A DNA stretch of 64,000 bases from Flavobacterium seoulense (lineage in GTDB: Bacteria; Bacteroidota; Bacteroidia; Flavobacteriales; Flavobacteriaceae). The notes under the pieces are model-generated. The model was not told the DNA's origin and ran no database searches. It was given only the letters and a program-made list of their open reading frames with translations. Below, in pieces: positions 1 through 8,557 of the stretch (position 1 is its first letter; every line of letters starts with the position of its first letter). The stretch lies in contig NZ_JNCA01000006.1 of NCBI RefSeq assembly GCF_000695795.1, positions 1 to 64,000 on the forward strand, in the 5' to 3' direction. The position numbers and the translations under genes were made by a program.

Positions 1-10
1 TTTTAGCACA

Positions 11-100
11 GTTCATTCCGAAGAATGAGGAATCTCATCCAGTAACTCGGCAAAGTTGCTTATTGTTGTGGAAACGGATTAGAAATCCGCTCTATTAAGA
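11..100. repeat. Remnant of intergenic palindromic repeats
   Basis: Two short inverted motifs lie side by side: CATTCCGAAGAATGAGGAAT near position 15, and GCGGATTTCTAATCCG read on the minus strand near 74-92. Both look like the interspersed palindromes common between flavobacterial genes. No coding sequence is visible in the first 101 bases. That these are multicopy repeats is inferred from general familiarity with such genomes and has not been tested. Confidence 0.4.
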
Positions 101-101
101 A

Positions 102-518
102 TTACTTTCTTCTGGGGGCGCTTCTAGTATGTGGTCTTACATATGTTCCATTTTTTCTGTAATAGCCTTTAACGTTTACTGTTTTAGGGCGACTATAGCT
201 TGTAGATGAGTAATTATTTGTTGAATTATTTTTTAATGTATTAGAAACTGTAACTTTTGAATTTGGAGTGTAATATGGATTGTTATAATAGGGATTAAAA
301 AGATATCCCTTTAAATTTCCAAATTTAGCTTTTCTAAATTGTTTTTTTACTATAGTCGTATAATAGTATGTTCCTTTGGGAATTAATATAGTTTCTTTGC
401 CTAAATCATTTTTATCTGGTCTATTATACAAATAAATATCTTCAGTATTGGAAATGTAATAATAAGTATTACAAGATGAAAATAGAACTATTATTATTAA
501 GATTAAGAAGCGTTTCAT
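102..518 (-). CDS. Small putative lipoprotein
   Basis: This 138-residue protein has a short hydrophobic signal ending in a lipobox (FSSC, Cys16), so it is probably exported and lipidated. The region after the signal (about 20-75) contains short beta-like stretches such as PKGTYYYTTIVKK, resembling a small SH3-like fold, but I do not recognise the family. The C-terminal third is rich in Asn, Ser, Tyr and Arg with an ending of RSAPRRK and looks disordered and basic. It is a single gene, transcribed in the same direction as htpG but separated from it by a terminator. Function is unknown. Confidence 0.6.
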   Translation of the reverse strand: MKRFLILIIIVLFSSCNTYYYISNTEDIYLYNRPDKNDLGKETILIPKGTYYYTTIVKKQFRKAKFGNLKGYLFNPYYNNPYYTPNSKVTVSNTLKNNSTNNYSSTSYSRPKTVNVKGYYRKNGTYVRPHTRSAPRRK

Positions 519-632
519 AATAGATTCTTTTTTAAGTGTGTATTATTAGAAGATTAGTTTTATAAATTAAAGGGTTAAATGTACTAAAATATTCTTACAA
601 AATAAATATTCGGATTTACCCTAAAACAAAAA

Positions 633-662
633 AAGACCCGCAAGTTTTCACTTGCAGGTCTT
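633..662 (-). terminator. Terminator after htpG
   Basis: A hairpin with arms AAGACCCGCAAG and CTTGCAGGTCTT (one mismatch) and a 6-base loop is followed, on the minus strand, by a U-rich run (A run at 626-634 on the plus strand). It lies 26 bases beyond the htpG stop codon. Confidence 0.85.
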
Positions 663-687
663 GGTACTTAATTCTATTTACTTGATA

Positions 688-2571
688 CTACTTTATCAAC
701 TCAAAACTACGTTTTACAAAAGCAGTTAAAGCTTCTCCTTTTAGTAAGTTTTGTGACAATTTAGCTAAGTCTAAAGCTTGTTTTACTAAGCTTTCCTGAG
801 CTGTTTTATCTTCGGTGCTCAAAATAGTGGATGCCAATGGGGAATTAGTATTTACTACTAAATTGTACATTTCCGGCATGTTGCCCATTCCGAACATTCC
901 GCCACCGCCAGTTTGGCTCATTTCTTTCATTCTACGCATGAATTCCGGTTGCGTGATGATAAATGGAGCTGCCTGACTGTCTAAAGATTCTAGTTGTACC
1001 GTATATGTTTTTGGGATAAACGATTCTAACGATGTTTTTAAGCTTTCTTTTTCATCATCAGAAAGTTTAGAAATAGTAGTTTCGTCTTTCTTGATTAAGT
1101 TATCAATATGATCAGAATCTACACGAACAAAAGTCAGGTTTTGATTGTCGTTTTCTAATTTTTGAATTAAATGCGAAATAATTGGCGAGTCTAACAATAG
1201 TACTTCGTATCCTTTTGCTTCGGCAGTTTCAATGTAAGCGTGTTGTGCTTCTTTGTTTCCAGCATAAAGAACTACCAGTTTTCCGTCTTTGTCAGTTTGC
1301 TTGTCTTTTAGGTTTTCCTTTAATTCTTCAAGCGTGTAATATTTGTCATTTACCGTTGGGTACAATACAAAAGCACCTGCTTTTTCATAGAATTTATCTT
1401 CTGAAAGCATTCCGTATTCTAAAACGATTTTGATGTCGTTCCATTTTGATTCGAAATCAGCTCTGTTTTCGTTGAACAATGATTTCAATTTATCAGCTAC
1501 TTTACGAGTGATGTAGTTCGAAATTTTCTTCACTGCACCATCAGCCTGTAATCCTGAACGGGAAACATTCAAAGGAATATCCGGAGAATCTACCACTCCG
1601 CGAAGCATCATCAGGAATTCAGGAACAATTCCTTCTACGTTATCAGTAACAAAAACCTGATTTTGGTACAATTGGATTTTGTCTTTTTGAATTTGCATAT
1701 CCGAACCTAATTTTGGGAAATACAAAATTCCGGTAAGGTTGAACGGATAATCTACATTCAAGTGAATGTTGAATAATGGCTCTTCAAATTGCATTGGATA
1801 CAATTCGTGGTAGAACGTTTTATAATCTTCGTCATTTAAATCAGCAGGTTGTTTTGTCCATGCCGGATTTGGGTTGTTGATGATGTTGTCAGTTTCAACA
1901 GTTTCATTAACGTAATCTTCAGGAGCATCTTCTGGCTTTGGTAAAGTTTCAGTTCTTGTTCCAAATTTAATTGGAATAGGCATGAACTTATTGTATTTAT
2001 TCAATAATCCAGTGATTTTAGAATCTTCTAAGAATTCTAAAGAATCTTCGGCAATGTGAAGGATGATTTCTGTTCCACGATCGGTTTTGTCAGCTGGCTC
2101 TAATGAGAATTCAGGACTTCCGTCGCAAATCCAGTGTGCTGCCGGCTCGTCTTTGTATGATTTTGTAATGATTTCAACCTTAGATGCTACCATAAATGCA
2201 GAATAGAAACCAAGACCAAAGTGACCAATAATTCCTGAATCTTTAGCAGTATCTTTGTATTTTTCTAAGAATTCTTCGGCACCTGAAAAAGCCAGTTGGT
2301 TGATGTATTTTTCCACTTCTTCAGCTGTCATCCCGATTCCCTGATCGATGATGTGCAGTTTTTTGCCTTCTTTGTCAATTTTTACCTCAAGTATTGGATT
2401 GCCATATTCTACTTTGGCTTCGCCAATATTGGTAAGATGTTTTAATTTTAATGTTGCATCTGTTCCATTCGAAATTAATTCACGTAAAAAGATCTCGTGA
2501 TCATTGTATAAGAACTTTTTAATTAATGGAAAGATATTTTCCACCGACACGTTAATTTTTCCAGTTGTCAT
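688..2571 (-). CDS. htpG: Molecular chaperone HtpG (Hsp90 family)
   Basis: HtpG is the cytosolic bacterial Hsp90, an ATP-dependent dimeric chaperone. The 627-residue length is normal for the family. The N-terminal GHKL ATPase domain shows the expected signatures: FLRELISNGTDA near residues 28-39, DQGIGMT near 75-81 and GHFGLGFYSAF near 116-126. The middle domain contains LNVSRSGLQ, and the C-terminal dimerisation part follows. It is a single gene, with a factor-independent terminator just downstream and a divergent promoter region upstream shared with the lipoprotein at 2755. No truncation is seen. Confidence 0.97.
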   Translation of the reverse strand: MTTGKINVSVENIFPLIKKFLYNDHEIFLRELISNGTDATLKLKHLTNIGEAKVEYGNPILEVKIDKEGKKLHIIDQGIGMTAEEVEKYINQLAFSGAEEFLEKYKDTAKDSGIIGHFGLGFYSAFMVASKVEIITKSYKDEPAAHWICDGSPEFSLEPADKTDRGTEIILHIAEDSLEFLEDSKITGLLNKYNKFMPIPIKFGTRTETLPKPEDAPEDYVNETVETDNIINNPNPAWTKQPADLNDEDYKTFYHELYPMQFEEPLFNIHLNVDYPFNLTGILYFPKLGSDMQIQKDKIQLYQNQVFVTDNVEGIVPEFLMMLRGVVDSPDIPLNVSRSGLQADGAVKKISNYITRKVADKLKSLFNENRADFESKWNDIKIVLEYGMLSEDKFYEKAGAFVLYPTVNDKYYTLEELKENLKDKQTDKDGKLVVLYAGNKEAQHAYIETAEAKGYEVLLLDSPIISHLIQKLENDNQNLTFVRVDSDHIDNLIKKDETTISKLSDDEKESLKTSLESFIPKTYTVQLESLDSQAAPFIITQPEFMRRMKEMSQTGGGGMFGMGNMPEMYNLVVNTNSPLASTILSTEDKTAQESLVKQALDLAKLSQNLLKGEALTAFVKRSFELIK

Positions 2572-2663
2572 ATTTAAAATTTATTTATAGTGTTTTACAA
2601 TCTGTTAGGCTTTTATTCAAATAAAGTACCAATTCGAATCAGGGTGACAAATTGTCTTGATTG

Positions 2664-2699
2664 TGAATTTTGAAATAAAATTGTTGAATTTTGAAATAA
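2664..2699. promoter_or_regulatory. Two 15-base direct repeats upstream of a promoter
   Basis: TGAATTTTGAAATAA occurs at 2664-2678 and again at 2685-2699. The repeat period is 21 bases, two helical turns, and the second copy ends 18 bases before the -7 box at 2718. This geometry is typical of a regulator binding in tandem on one DNA face. The regulator is unknown. Confidence 0.45.
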
Positions 2700-2717
2700 T
2701 CTAACTGAATTGCATTG

Positions 2718-2725
2718 TATATTTG
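2718..2725 (+). promoter_or_regulatory. -7 box TATATTTG of the lipoprotein/OmpA operon
   Basis: TATATTTG matches the flavobacterial TAnnTTTG -7 consensus and lies 29 bases before the ATG at 2755. No -33 TTG at the usual spacing is obvious. Confidence 0.6.
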
Positions 2726-2754
2726 TACTACGTTTAATATTAAAATGAGAAACG

Positions 2755-3231
2755 ATGAAAAAAATATTTTTTGTTGCAGCGCTTTCGCTAGCATTATTTT
2801 CTTGTAAGACATCTTCGGTTACTGCCACTAAATTAGATAGAGGAATTCAAACCGGAGTAAAAGGAAATTGGGTAATTAGTTCTGTTTCTTATCCGGGATC
2901 AGAATACATTAAAGTAAATTCTTTTCAATTAGCTGATTCAAAATGTTTCGAAGGAAGTACCTGGAAATTTGTTTCAAATAATAACAAAGGTACAATGGCT
3001 TTGACGAAGTATGATTGTCCTGTTTTTAGTTCTCCAATTACATGGTTTGTAAATTCGAATGGAGAATTTGTTTTGAAAATTTTAGATGCAGGTGAAAAAG
3101 CTAAAAGAGTTAGAGAAGGTTATGTTTTAAACGTAGCTAATTTAACTGATAGCTCATTCCAATTGATTGACAGAATCGATGTGGGAGGAAAATTAACCAA
3201 TGTAGTTTATCAATTTCAACGTGTAAATTAA
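2755..3231 (+). CDS. Lipocalin-like lipoprotein
   Basis: This 158-residue protein has a signal peptide ending LFSCKTS (lipobox Cys17). The mature part resembles the lipocalin-like domain family seen in Bacteroidota: a KGNWVISSVSYPG start, a central STWKFVSNNNKGTMAL strand pair and a C-terminal beta strand (VVYQFQRVN). Such proteins are envelope lipoproteins of unknown ligand. It lies 35 bases upstream of an OmpA-type lipoprotein in the same direction, so the two probably form an operon driven by the TATATTTG promoter. The upstream 15-base direct repeats suggest specific regulation. Confidence 0.7.
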   Translation: MKKIFFVAALSLALFSCKTSSVTATKLDRGIQTGVKGNWVISSVSYPGSEYIKVNSFQLADSKCFEGSTWKFVSNNNKGTMALTKYDCPVFSSPITWFVNSNGEFVLKILDAGEKAKRVREGYVLNVANLTDSSFQLIDRIDVGGKLTNVVYQFQRVN

Positions 3232-3266
3232 TTTAGTAGAAAGTAAATTTAAAAAAAAACATAATT

Positions 3267-3962
3267 ATGAAAAAAATATCGGTATTAACATTAGCTTTTG
3301 TATTGGTTTTAGGTTCGCTATTCACAAGCTGTGAGGCAGTAAAAAATACAAATAAGACTCAAAGAGGCGCTGCAATAGGAGTTGCAGGTGGAGCGATCTT
3401 AGGAGGAATTTTAGGTAATAACCTTGGAAAAGGTGGAAAAGGAGCTATGGGAGCTGTTATTGGTGGAGTTGTAGGTGGAGTTGCCGGTGGAGTTATTGGT
3501 AACAAAATGGACAAACAAGCCAGACAAATCGATCAGGCAATTCCAGGTGCTGAGGTGGAAAGAGTAGGTGAAGGAATTAAATTAGTTTTAAAAGAAAATG
3601 CAGTACGTTTTGATACTAATAAATCGACTTTGACTGCGACTGCAAAAACTAACTTAGATAAATTAGTTACGGTTTTTAACGAATATCCTGATACTGATAT
3701 TGCTATTTATGGATATACTGACAGTACAGGTTCGGCTGATTATAACTTGAAACTTTCAGGTGAGCGTGCTAATTCAGTAAGAAGTTACTTAGTTGCTAAA
3801 GGTCTTGCTTCTAGCCGTTTTACAATTCAGGGAATGGGGATTGCTGACCCAATTGCAGATAATGGTACTGTAGATGGAAGAGCGCAAAACCGTCGTGTAG
3901 AGTTTGCAATTGTAGCTAATGCTAAAATGAAAGCTGATGCTGAAAAAGAAGCAGCTAAATAA
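3267..3962 (+). CDS. OmpA family lipoprotein with glycine-zipper domain
   Basis: The 231-residue protein has a lipoprotein signal (FTSC, Cys22). A glycine-zipper segment follows (about residues 34-84, alternating GG/GxxxG such as GGAILGGILGNNLG), and then an OmpA-like peptidoglycan-binding domain (about 105-215). The OmpA domain shows the hallmark sequence YGYTDSTGSADYN, then LSGERANSVRSYL and GRAQNRRVEF. It probably tethers the outer membrane to peptidoglycan. It is the second gene of a two-gene unit and is followed by a strong terminator. The Lys/Ala-rich tail (KADAEKEAAK) is unstructured. Confidence 0.88.
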   Translation: MKKISVLTLAFVLVLGSLFTSCEAVKNTNKTQRGAAIGVAGGAILGGILGNNLGKGGKGAMGAVIGGVVGGVAGGVIGNKMDKQARQIDQAIPGAEVERVGEGIKLVLKENAVRFDTNKSTLTATAKTNLDKLVTVFNEYPDTDIAIYGYTDSTGSADYNLKLSGERANSVRSYLVAKGLASSRFTIQGMGIADPIADNGTVDGRAQNRRVEFAIVANAKMKADAEKEAAK

Positions 3963-3988
3963 TAAGTAGCTTTTTTAAAACATATTTT

Positions 3989-4022
3989 AAGTCGTTTCGT
4001 TTATTCGGAACGACTTTTTTTG
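3989..4022 (+). terminator. Terminator after OmpA lipoprotein gene
   Basis: Arms AAGTCGTT and AACGACTT pair around a short loop and are followed by a run of T. The hairpin begins 27 bases after the stop codon. Confidence 0.85.
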
Positions 4023-4079
4023 TCTTTATGTGATAAAAAAATACATGCAGATAAAACGGGATTTTAGCAGATTATTTTC

Positions 4080-4261
4080 TCTATGTCATAATTGTCCTTT
4101 GCTTCAGCAGGCGAGTGTCAAATGTTTGAAGAATGCGAAAAAAGAAAAGCTGTTTGAGCGATAGCGAGTTCTTTTCTTTTAGCGTTCGAAAACTAATTTG
4201 ACCGACGAGGAAGTGTAAGACTTGATTTTTTTGTTTCTTTTTTGATCAAGCAAAAAAGAAA
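4080..4261. repeat. Composite intergenic repeat with two AT-rich hairpins
   Basis: The 384-base gap before the ABC ATPase holds no gene. It contains AAAAGAAAAG paired with CTTTTCTTTT around a GAGCGATAGCGAG core (4137-4180), and a second perfect hairpin, TTTCTTTTTTG (4234-4244) with CAAAAAAGAAA (4251-4261). The core GAGCGATAGCGAG is more GC-rich than the surroundings. The arrangement resembles long interspersed repeats of flavobacterial genomes; copy number cannot be seen here. Confidence 0.5.
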
Positions 4262-4310
4262 AAGAGATAAAGATATTTCTAAGTTTCTAAAATTTTATAC
4301 CAAAGAAATC

Positions 4311-4318
4311 TATCTTTG
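4311..4318 (+). promoter_or_regulatory. -7 box TATCTTTG of the ABC ATPase gene
   Basis: TATCTTTG matches TAnnTTTG and lies 28 bases before the ATG at 4347. Confidence 0.6.
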
Positions 4319-4346
4319 CAATCCAAAAAAATAACAATTCATACTA

Positions 4347-5294
4347 ATGCTTCAAGTTCAAAATATCTCCTTTGGTTATACCGAAAAACCAGTGGTTCAA
4401 AACATTTATTTTACAGTAGAAAAAGGACAGAATATTGCTGTAATTGGCGAAAGCGGTTGCGGAAAAAGTACTTTACTGAAGTTGATTTATGGATTGTATG
4501 ATTTAGACCAAGGACAAATTTTTTGGAATGATACAGAAGTTTTAGGAACCAGTTTTAATTTGGTTCCCGGAATGCCTTTTATGAAATATCTATCCCAGGA
4601 TTTTGACCTGATGCCTTATATCACAGTGGCAGAGAATGTAGGGAAATATTTGTCGAATATGTTTCCGGATCAAAAAGCAGCGCGTGTTCAGGAATTACTC
4701 GAAATCGTAGAAATGACTGAATATGCCGATGTGAAAGCAAAATATCTAAGCGGCGGTCAGCAGCAGCGTGTGGCTTTGGCAAGAGTTTTGGCATTAGAAC
4801 CCGAAGTTTTATTGCTTGACGAACCTTTTAGTCATATTGATAATTTCAGGAAAAATGCGTTGCGACGTAACTTGTTTGCTTACTTAAAATCACAGGGGAT
4901 TACTGTAATTGTGGCTACACATGACAGTACCGATGCACTTTCATTTGCAGATGAAACCATTGTGTTGCAAAACGGCAAAATGGTCGATAAAGCTAATTCT
5001 CAGGATTTATACAATAATCCAATTAATAAATATGTTGCTTCGCTTTTTGGTGAAGTAAACGAACTCAAATTATCCCAACTTATTACTGTTGATGAAGATT
5101 TAGACGAATTGGTTTTGTTATATCCTCATCAATTAAAAGTTGCCGAAAATGGTTTGATGAATGTAGTAGTCAAACAATCTTATTTTAAAGGTGGTTATTA
5201 TCTTATCAAAGCTGTTTTTGACAGAAAAGTTATTTTTTTCGAACATGAATCTGCTTTAGAAATCAATAAGGAAGTCAGGCTGATGATTTCCTAG
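4347..5294 (+). CDS. ABC transporter ATP-binding protein (orphan)
   Basis: This 315-residue ATPase has Walker A GESGCGKST (about 35-43), signature LSGGQQQR (about 136-143), Walker B LLLDEPF (about 156-162) and switch His in VATHDST. After the nucleotide-binding domain (about 1-225) a C-terminal portion of about 90 residues is present, similar in size to the regulatory TOBE-like extension of PotA/FbpC-type importers. No permease or binding protein adjoins it, so the transported substrate cannot be inferred. The start is supported by the TATCTTTG promoter just upstream. It is followed by an unrelated fatty-acid gene. Confidence 0.85.
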   Translation: MLQVQNISFGYTEKPVVQNIYFTVEKGQNIAVIGESGCGKSTLLKLIYGLYDLDQGQIFWNDTEVLGTSFNLVPGMPFMKYLSQDFDLMPYITVAENVGKYLSNMFPDQKAARVQELLEIVEMTEYADVKAKYLSGGQQQRVALARVLALEPEVLLLDEPFSHIDNFRKNALRRNLFAYLKSQGITVIVATHDSTDALSFADETIVLQNGKMVDKANSQDLYNNPINKYVASLFGEVNELKLSQLITVDEDLDELVLLYPHQLKVAENGLMNVVVKQSYFKGGYYLIKAVFDRKVIFFEHESALEINKEVRLMIS

Positions 5295-5398
5295 TCTCCA
5301 TTTAATATAAATTAGCAGAATTGTTTTTGTTTGTTTAAAAAGTTGTAATTTGTAGTTATTATTAAAAAACAACTTCTTTTAAATTAAACAACCAAGCT

Positions 5399-6406
5399 AT
5401 GTACCATTCAAAAATTTCGGGTTTAGGCTTTTATGTGCCTTCTAATGTGGTTACGAATGATGATTTGTCAAAAATCATTGATACTAATGATGAATGGATT
5501 CAGGAAAGAACCGGAATTAAAGAACGCAGGCATATTATTCCGGGAGAAGATACTACCACTTCTATGGGCGTAAAAGCAGCTAAAATTGCTATTGAACGCG
5601 CAGGAATTGATAAAGATGACATCGATTTTATTGTTTTTGCAACCTTAAGTCCGGATTATTATTTTCCGGGACCTGGTGTTTTAGTACAGCGGGATTTAGG
5701 TTTAAAAACCATTGGCGCTTTGGATGTTCGTAATCAATGTTCGGGTTTTGTTTATGCACTTTCGGTTGCTGATCAATACATCAAAACAGGAATGTACAAA
5801 AACATTTTGGTCATTGGTTCCGAAGTACAATCTTCGGGTTTAGACATGACAACTCGCGGACGTGGCGTTTCGGTGATTTTTGGAGATGGAGCAGGAGCAG
5901 CTATTTTAAGTCGTGAAGAAGATTTATCGAAAGGAATTTTGTCGACTCATTTACATTCTGAAGGAATTCATGCCGAAGAATTAGTATTAACAGCGCCGGG
6001 AATGGGCGGTCGCTGGGTTAATGATATTTTAGCAGATAATGATCCTGATGATGAAAGTTATTTTCCGCATATGAATGGACAATTTGTATTTAAAAATGCG
6101 GTGGTTCGTTTTGCCGAAGTTATTAATGAGGGTTTAGAAGCTAATAATTTGAAAGTTTCTGATATTGATATGTTAATTCCGCATCAGGCTAATTTGAGGA
6201 TTTCGCAGTACATTCAGAATAAATTTAAGCTGAATGATGATCAGGTTTATAATAATGTTCAAAAATACGGAAACACTACAGCAGCTTCTATTCCAATAGC
6301 TTTAACGGAAGCCTGGGAAAAAGGAAAAATAAAATCAGGAGATACTGTAGTTTTGGCTGCTTTTGGCAGTGGATTTACCTGGGCAAGTGCTATTATTAAA
6401 TGGTAA
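5399..6406 (+). CDS. 3-oxoacyl-ACP synthase III family protein (KAS III)
   Basis: The 335-residue protein belongs to the FabH fold and should condense an acyl-CoA starter with malonyl-ACP or a similar nucleophile. The catalytic triad is visible: Cys114 in RNQCSGFVYAL, His262 in IPHQANLRI and Asn292 in YGNTTAASIP. The N-terminal DTNDEWIQERTGIKERR is also typical. It is not in a fab cluster, so it may be a secondary KAS III for specialised lipids rather than the housekeeping FabH. It is flanked by an ABC ATPase and argS, each with its own promoter region. Confidence 0.88.
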   Translation: MYHSKISGLGFYVPSNVVTNDDLSKIIDTNDEWIQERTGIKERRHIIPGEDTTTSMGVKAAKIAIERAGIDKDDIDFIVFATLSPDYYFPGPGVLVQRDLGLKTIGALDVRNQCSGFVYALSVADQYIKTGMYKNILVIGSEVQSSGLDMTTRGRGVSVIFGDGAGAAILSREEDLSKGILSTHLHSEGIHAEELVLTAPGMGGRWVNDILADNDPDDESYFPHMNGQFVFKNAVVRFAEVINEGLEANNLKVSDIDMLIPHQANLRISQYIQNKFKLNDDQVYNNVQKYGNTTAASIPIALTEAWEKGKIKSGDTVVLAAFGSGFTWASAIIKW

Positions 6407-6421
6407 TTTTATCGAAGTTAA

Positions 6422-6488
6422 ATGTTGTTAGTTAAGTGTTATTCGTTTCTTTTTTTAAACGGATGACTCATAACTTATAACTCATGAC
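6422..6488. repeat. Imperfect palindrome of CATAACT/AGTTATG units
   Basis: GTTAGTTAAGTGTTATTCGTTT pairs imperfectly with the following AAACGGATGACTCATAAC, and a tandem CATAACTTATAACTCATGAC follows. It is the same unit type as the palindrome at 13877-13933. It lies entirely between the KAS III gene and the argS promoter. Confidence 0.5.
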
Positions 6489-6528
6489 CTTTTTCAAAAT
6501 CACTTTTCCTCAATTGGGTCATTATACC

Positions 6529-6536
6529 TATATTTG
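6529..6536 (+). promoter_or_regulatory. -7 box TATATTTG of argS
   Basis: TATATTTG matches the consensus and is 25 bases before the argS ATG. Confidence 0.65.
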
Positions 6537-6561
6537 CAGCCATTAAAAAAAAGCAATAAAA

Positions 6562-8337
6562 ATGACATTATCTCAAACGCTTACACCATCTATACAAAAT
6601 GCAATTCAGGTTTTATTTGATATTACCATCGATAAAATTGAATTTCAGGCGACACGTAAGGAATTTGAAGGCGATATCACTATGGTGATTTTCCCTTTGT
6701 TGAAAATCACAAAAAGTAATCCTGTTGAATTAGGAAACAAAATAGGAAACTATTTAGTCGAAAATGTAGCTGAGGTAAGTAAATTTAATGTTGTTTCGGG
6801 GTTCCTGAATATTGTTATTTCTGATGCTCATTATCTGAATTTTTTCAACGGAATTAAAGATGATGTTAAATACGGTTTTGTTACTCCAAATCCGGAAGAC
6901 AAAGCGGTAATGGTCGAATATTCTTCGCCAAATACTAATAAGCCGCTGCATTTAGGTCACGTGCGTAACAATCTTTTAGGGTATTCTGTAGCTGAAATTT
7001 TGAGAGCTTCAGGTAAAAAAGTATATAAAACACAAATTATCAATGATCGTGGAATTCATATCTGTAAGTCAATGTTGGCTTGGCAGAAATTTGGAAAAGA
7101 CCAAACTCCTGAATCTACGGGATTAAAAGGTGATAAATTAGTGGGAAATTTTTATGTAGCTTTTGATAAGGCGTATAAAGAAGAAATCAACCAATTAATC
7201 GCTGAGGGAAAAACTGAAGAGGAAGCTAAAAAACAAGCACCAATTATTCTGGAAGCACAGGAAATGCTATTGAAATGGGAAGCTGGTGATGAAGAGGTAA
7301 TTGCACTTTGGAAAACCATGAACCAATGGGTTTATGATGGTTTTGCTGCAACTTATAAAACTATGGGTGTTGATTTTGATAGTTATTACTACGAAAGCGA
7401 TACCTATTTGTTAGGAAAAGACGTAGTCCAAATGGGATTAGAGAAAGGAATTTTCGAAAAAGATCCTGATGGTTCAGTTTGGATTGATTTGACTGATGAA
7501 GGTTTAGATCGAAAAATTGTATTGCGTTCTGACGGAACAGCAGTTTATATGACTCAGGATATTGGAACCGCTATTCAGCGTGTAAAAGATATGCCGGATG
7601 TAGGCGGAATGGTTTATACCGTAGGTAATGAGCAGGATTATCACTTTAAAGTATTGTTCTTAATCTTGAAAAAGCTAGGATTCGACTGGTCTGACAATCT
7701 ATTTCATTTGTCTTATGGAATGGTAGATTTACCATCTGGAAAAATGAAATCTCGTGAAGGAACTGTAGTTGATGCTGATGATTTAATGCAGGAAATGACT
7801 AATACGGCTCAAAAAATATCTGAAGAATTAGGGAAATTAGCGGGTTATTCAGACGAAGAGAAAACGAAATTGTACAAAACAATTGGTCTTGGAGCATTGA
7901 AATATTACATTTTAAAAGTAGATCCTAAAAAACGTATTTTGTTTAATCCTGAAGAATCAGTAGATTTTGCCGGAAATACAGGTCCTTTTATTCAGTACAC
8001 TTATGCCCGAATCCAATCGATAATAAGAAAAGCTGATTTTGATTTTTCGGTTTCTAAAATTGAAATTTTACACGAAAAAGAGAAAGAATTATTAAAGCAA
8101 TTAGAGTTGTTTCCTGAAGTAATTCAGAATGCAGCACAAAATCATAGTCCGGCTTTATTGGCTAATTATACCTATGATTTGGTTAAAGAATACAATTCAT
8201 TCTATCAGGCGGTACCTATTCTTGGTGAAGCTAATTTAGACAACAAAATATTCAGAGTACAACTTTCTAAGAAAATAGCCGATACTATTGCGGCTTCATT
8301 TAGTTTATTAGGAATTAGTGTTCCTGAAAGAATGTAA
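6562..8337 (+). CDS. argS: Arginyl-tRNA synthetase
   Basis: ArgRS attaches arginine to tRNA(Arg). The 591-residue protein is full length. It has the N-terminal Add1 domain (about 1-100), the class I HIGH motif in the form HLGH (130-133), the degenerate KMSK-like loop GKMKSREG typical of ArgRS, and a C-terminal anticodon-binding DALR domain ending in LLGISVPERM. It is a single gene with a clear TATATTTG promoter and a following palindrome and bidirectional terminator. Nothing unusual is seen. Confidence 0.97.
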   Translation: MTLSQTLTPSIQNAIQVLFDITIDKIEFQATRKEFEGDITMVIFPLLKITKSNPVELGNKIGNYLVENVAEVSKFNVVSGFLNIVISDAHYLNFFNGIKDDVKYGFVTPNPEDKAVMVEYSSPNTNKPLHLGHVRNNLLGYSVAEILRASGKKVYKTQIINDRGIHICKSMLAWQKFGKDQTPESTGLKGDKLVGNFYVAFDKAYKEEINQLIAEGKTEEEAKKQAPIILEAQEMLLKWEAGDEEVIALWKTMNQWVYDGFAATYKTMGVDFDSYYYESDTYLLGKDVVQMGLEKGIFEKDPDGSVWIDLTDEGLDRKIVLRSDGTAVYMTQDIGTAIQRVKDMPDVGGMVYTVGNEQDYHFKVLFLILKKLGFDWSDNLFHLSYGMVDLPSGKMKSREGTVVDADDLMQEMTNTAQKISEELGKLAGYSDEEKTKLYKTIGLGALKYYILKVDPKKRILFNPEESVDFAGNTGPFIQYTYARIQSIIRKADFDFSVSKIEILHEKEKELLKQLELFPEVIQNAAQNHSPALLANYTYDLVKEYNSFYQAVPILGEANLDNKIFRVQLSKKIADTIAASFSLLGISVPERM

Positions 8338-8395
8338 TGAATAATTAGAGTTTTTGTTTATTTAATGAGTGAATGAATTACTGCTGATAAAAAAT

Positions 8396-8454
8396 AACCA
8401 TTAAGAGAGTTAAGAAATTTAAGAGCATTACAAATCTTAACTTTCTTAATGGTT
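8396..8454. repeat. Long hairpin of CTTAA units after argS
   Basis: AACCATTAAGA (8396-8406) pairs with TCTTAATGGTT (8444-8454), and GTTAAGA (8409-8415) pairs with TCTTAAC (8435-8441) inside. The AACCATTA/TAATGGTT arms recur in the pyrF terminator at 31031, suggesting one repeat family that can serve as terminator. Confidence 0.6.
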
Positions 8455-8497
8455 TAAAAAAAGATGGTTGTAATATTTTATATAACCAAATTAATAG

Positions 8498-8531
8498 AAA
8501 AGAGTCGATAACTTTCGTTAACGACTCTTTT
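8498..8531. terminator. Bidirectional terminator between argS and DUF6607 gene
   Basis: AAAAGAGTCGATAAC (8498-8512) pairs with GTTAACGACTCTTTT (8517-8531) with one mismatch and a TTTC loop. It can serve the convergent argS and DUF6607 genes. Confidence 0.85.
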
Positions 8532-8557
8532 CAAACAAACTAACACACAAATTTTTA

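Noticed and set aside
1182..1433. Plus-strand open frame opposite htpG
   Set aside because: Lies wholly inside htpG on the other strand, has no promoter and no protein-like composition.
4316..4501. 61-residue frame overlapping the start of the ABC ATPase
   Set aside because: It overlaps the ATPase in another frame, includes the promoter, and shows no conserved pattern.
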